From an uncultured bacterium (GTDB lineage: Bacteria > Pseudomonadota > Gammaproteobacteria > Burkholderiales > Burkholderiaceae_D), in contig CAIQLE010000401.1 in the NCBI GenBank assembly GCA_903872555.1, forward strand, positions 1 to 9,019: a stretch of DNA of 9,019 nt, written 5' to 3'. The position numbers and the translations under genes were made by a program. Positions 7,016 to 9,019 of this stretch are shown piece after piece. Under the pieces are notes generated by a model. It saw only the letters and a program-made list of their open reading frames with translations, was not told where the DNA came from and made no database searches. Each line of letters begins with the position of its first letter. Position 1 is the stretch's first letter.

Positions 7016-8041
7016 TCAGAACGTATAGCCGGCTTTGGTGGTGTTTTCTACCAGTGCATCCAATAGCCTGACTAAGGGAGCAAGTTCCTTATAGCGATAG
7101 GCCGTTTTGCGGGTGTATTCCATCACCAGCGGGATGTCGTTCAGATAGCCGTCTTTGCCATCACGGTGATACAGACGCGCAAAGATACCCAGCACCTTCA
7201 GGTGACGTTGCAGGCCCATGAATTCGAAATCACGATAGAAGTCATCCACATCATGCGATACCGGCAGTCCGGCGCGGCGTGCACGCTCCCAATAGCGTAT
7301 GGCCCAGTCCAGCACCATCTCTTCATCCCACTGTATGTAAGCGTCTCGCAGCAGTGAGACCAGATCGTAGGTGATAGGGCCATATACCGCATCCTGAAAA
7401 TCCAGAATGCCGGGATTGCCTTTGTCCAGCACCATCAGATTGCGCGAGTGGTAATCGCGATGTACATACACCTGGGGTTGTGCCAGATTATTCGCCAGCA
7501 GTACATCGAAAACCTTGTTCAGATCGGCCGACTGCGCATCGCTCAGCGTCGCTTTCAGATGTTTGCCCACATACCAGTCGGGGAACAGCATCAGCTCGCG
7601 ATGCAGCATGGCCCGGTCATATTCAGGCAGCACGCCGGAACGGCTTTGCACTTGCAGTAAGACCAGTGCATCAATGGCATCGATATACAGCTTGTGCGCC
7701 GTATCCGCGTTCAACTGTTTGAGATAAGTGGTCGAGCCCAGATCCGAGAGCAATAAAAAACCGTGCTCGATATCCTGAGCCAGGATGGCTGGAACCGTGA
7801 TCCCGGTTGCGCCAAATAATTCAGCTACCTGAACGAAGGGGCGCACATCTTCCTGAGGCGGTGGTGCATCCATTACGATCAATGTGCCGCCTTCGGCAGT
7901 ATCGACCCGAAAATAACGCCGGAAACTGGCATCTGCCGAGGCCGGCCGCAGGCTGGCTATCAGCGTTTTGGGTGATTCAAGTTGGGCAAGCCAGCCAGAA
8001 AGCTGGGAAAGTCGGGAATCTTGGTGCAGGGAATCAGACAT
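7016..8041 (-). CDS. amgK: Anomeric N-acetylmuramate/N-acetylglucosamine kinase
   Basis: AmgK phosphorylates free MurNAc (and GlcNAc) at the anomeric C1 position, feeding MurU in the peptidoglycan-recycling shortcut that bypasses de novo UDP-MurNAc synthesis. The fold is of the aminoglycoside phosphotransferase (APH) family. The product is 341 residues from the ATG at 8041. The Brenner motif VYVHRDYHSRNLM (191-203) holds catalytic D196 and N201, and GILDFQDAVYGP (211-222) holds the metal-binding D214. VMDAPPP (56-62) and LLLSDLG (96-102) belong to the N-lobe. A TTG at 8059 would add six residues (MSSCKP) and is less likely. No clear ribosome-binding site precedes either start. It is the first gene of the minus-strand operon and diverges from lptD, an arrangement I also recall in Pseudomonas. 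A true antibiotic kinase is unlikely in this context. Confidence 0.9.
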   Translation of the reverse strand: MSDSLHQDSRLSQLSGWLAQLESPKTLIASLRPASADASFRRYFRVDTAEGGTLIVMDAPPPQEDVRPFVQVAELFGATGITVPAILAQDIEHGFLLLSDLGSTTYLKQLNADTAHKLYIDAIDALVLLQVQSRSGVLPEYDRAMLHRELMLFPDWYVGKHLKATLSDAQSADLNKVFDVLLANNLAQPQVYVHRDYHSRNLMVLDKGNPGILDFQDAVYGPITYDLVSLLRDAYIQWDEEMVLDWAIRYWERARRAGLPVSHDVDDFYRDFEFMGLQRHLKVLGIFARLYHRDGKDGYLNDIPLVMEYTRKTAYRYKELAPLVRLLDALVENTTKAGYTF

Positions 8042-8156
8042 GGGCTTACAAGATGACAAAAAGAGAATGCCCTAAAGACTGAGCTGAAGGGGAGTTCCCA
8101 TATAATAAGGGATTCGCCGCGCCTGCGCGCCGCACAACCCTGCATTTTCTTCTTAC
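8042..8156. promoter_or_regulatory. Divergent promoter region between amgK and lptD
   Basis: These 115 bases must carry the start signals of both operons. GGGA-GT-TCCC (8090-8099) is a small palindrome just before the lptD -10 box. The -10 box extended, TATAATAA, reads TTATTATA on the minus strand, but no matching -35 serves amgK there. CGCGC (8118-8122) and GCGCG (8125-8129) form a tight inverted repeat in the presumed lptD leader. I cannot identify a specific regulator, and the amgK promoter is not placed. Confidence 0.45.
8101..8106 (+). promoter_or_regulatory. Likely -10 box of the lptD promoter
   Basis: TATAAT is a perfect match to the sigma-70 -10 consensus, placed 50 bases before the lptD ATG. 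The best -35 at normal spacing is poor (CTGAGC at 8079-8084, with only TGA shared with the consensus), and there is no extended -10 TG. Either an activator helps or the real -35 contact is weak. Transcription would start near 8113. Confidence 0.5.
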
Positions 8157-9019
8157 ATGACCCGGCGATTGCCTTTCTTTCAAGCTCCTGCTTCCCTGCA
8201 AAAAAGCTTACTACCGCTGTCGATCACTTTGCTGATCGCCGGGAATGCGTCTGCGCAGCAGCAGCCCTGGATTGCGGGAACGGTACAAGACGCTCAAAGC
8301 GCCACCACCTTTGAAGGTGAACATCTGACAGGCCGGCCCGACCGGGAAGTCAAACTTGAGTGTGAAGTCGAAATTGTTCGTGGCCAAACGCAGATTAATG
8401 CGGATGTGGTGAATTTCGATATTGTCGACGACAGAGTTGATGCGAACGGCAATGTACACATCGTCAAAGATGGCAACCAGTTCGATGGTACCGAGCTCAA
8501 GCTCAAGCTCGATACCGGCGTGGGTTTCATGAACAGTACGGTGTACAGACTCTTGCAACGTAATGCCCATGGCAATGCCGAGCGCATTGATTTTGAATCG
8601 GAAGATGTGGCGACGATTATCAAGGGCTACTACACCACGTGTAATGGCATCGATCCTGACTGGTATCTGAAGGCGAGCAAAATTACCCTGGATGATGCAA
8701 CGGGCATGGGTGATGCCAGAAACGCGGTATTGGTTTTTAAAGGCGTGCCTATCGCTGGAACGCCACGTGTCTCGTTTCCCTTAACTGAGGACCGGGTCTC
8801 TGGTTTTCTGGCGCCCACCATTGCGACCTCCACCAGCGGCGGTTTGCAGATGACCATGCCGTATTACTGGAATATCGCACCGAATCGCGACTTTACTTTG
8901 CTGCCGCGTTACATGACGACGCGCGGTCTGATGATGGGTGGCGATGCGCGCTACCTTGAGCCCGATCTGGCGGGCGAGACCCGTTTTGAATTTATGAACG
9001 ACAATGAAACTGGCACCAC
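8157..9019 (+). CDS. lptD: LPS-assembly protein LptD, N-terminal part, cut by the window edge
   Basis: LptD is the outer-membrane barrel that, with LptE, inserts lipopolysaccharide into the outer leaflet; it also docks to the periplasmic LptA bridge. Only 287 of roughly 750-800 codons are present. A signal peptide covers 1-33, with basic RR at 3-4, a hydrophobic core at about 18-29 and a probable cut after ASA. Residues about 50-150 form the LptA/OstA-like jellyroll domain. YYTTC (158-162) aligns with the E. coli segment holding Cys173. PRVSFPLTEDRVSGFLAP (203-220) and MPYYWNIAPNRDFTLLPRYM (234-253) are strongly diagnostic. The ATG at 8157 is the only usable start, because an in-frame TAA lies at 8106-8108 and no ATG, GTG or TTG falls between; no Shine-Dalgarno site is visible. 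The frame is open to the right edge. Confidence 0.96.
   Translation, partial: MTRRLPFFQAPASLQKSLLPLSITLLIAGNASAQQQPWIAGTVQDAQSATTFEGEHLTGRPDREVKLECEVEIVRGQTQINADVVNFDIVDDRVDANGNVHIVKDGNQFDGTELKLKLDTGVGFMNSTVYRLLQRNAHGNAERIDFESEDVATIIKGYYTTCNGIDPDWYLKASKITLDDATGMGDARNAVLVFKGVPIAGTPRVSFPLTEDRVSGFLAPTIATSTSGGLQMTMPYYWNIAPNRDFTLLPRYMTTRGLMMGGDARYLEPDLAGETRFEFMNDNETGT

Noticed and set aside
7016..8041. An aminoglycoside-resistance phosphotransferase
   Set aside because: The APH fold is shared, but the length, the N-lobe motifs and the immediate pairing with a MurU-type nucleotidyltransferase point to the AmgK sugar kinase.
8211..8857. Several open frames on the minus strand opposite lptD
   Set aside because: The plus strand is unmistakably LptD in this stretch; the minus frames have no domain or start signal.

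Overview
This window looks like ordinary chromosome from a betaproteobacterium, most likely Burkholderiales and perhaps Oxalobacteraceae-like. The placement is an inference. It rests on mid-50s GC as judged by eye, an lptD gene divergent from amgK-murU-pepP-ubiH, and a three-subunit proton-translocating transhydrogenase. I saw no mobile element, phage gene, CRISPR array, tRNA or rRNA.

Left half, plus strand. Bases 1-60 may hold the last codons of an unidentified gene. A gene-free leader of about 230 bases follows. Then comes a compact operon: pntAA (293-1408), panD (1426-1785), pntAB (1837-2154) and pntB (2159-3607). Together the pnt genes encode the membrane nicotinamide nucleotide transhydrogenase, which uses the proton gradient to make NADPH from NADH. 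The pantothenate gene panD (aspartate 1-decarboxylase) sits exactly at the break between the soluble NAD-binding subunit and the first membrane subunit. The operon ends at a strong hairpin (3631-3655) that appears to work in both directions.

Right half, minus strand, reading from right to left: amgK (8041-7016), murU (7014-6301), pepP (6304-4967) and ubiH (4943-3687). The junctions are nearly seamless: a 1-base gap, a 4-base overlap and a 23-base gap. AmgK and MurU form the peptidoglycan-recycling shortcut that turns recovered N-acetylmuramic acid into UDP-MurNAc. PepP is aminopeptidase P, and UbiH is a flavin hydroxylase of ubiquinone synthesis. This operon converges on pntB across the shared terminator.

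Divergent from amgK, across about 115 bases carrying a perfect -10 box (8101-8106), starts lptD, the outer-membrane LPS assembly protein. It runs off the right edge. The right half therefore joins envelope assembly (LptD) and cell-wall recycling (AmgK/MurU).

No wholly new system is evident. The points most worth a second look are panD inside the split transhydrogenase operon, the lack of Shine-Dalgarno sequences at all five right-hand genes against clear ones at all four left-hand genes, an acidic low-complexity insert in UbiH, and the cysteine arrangement of LptD.
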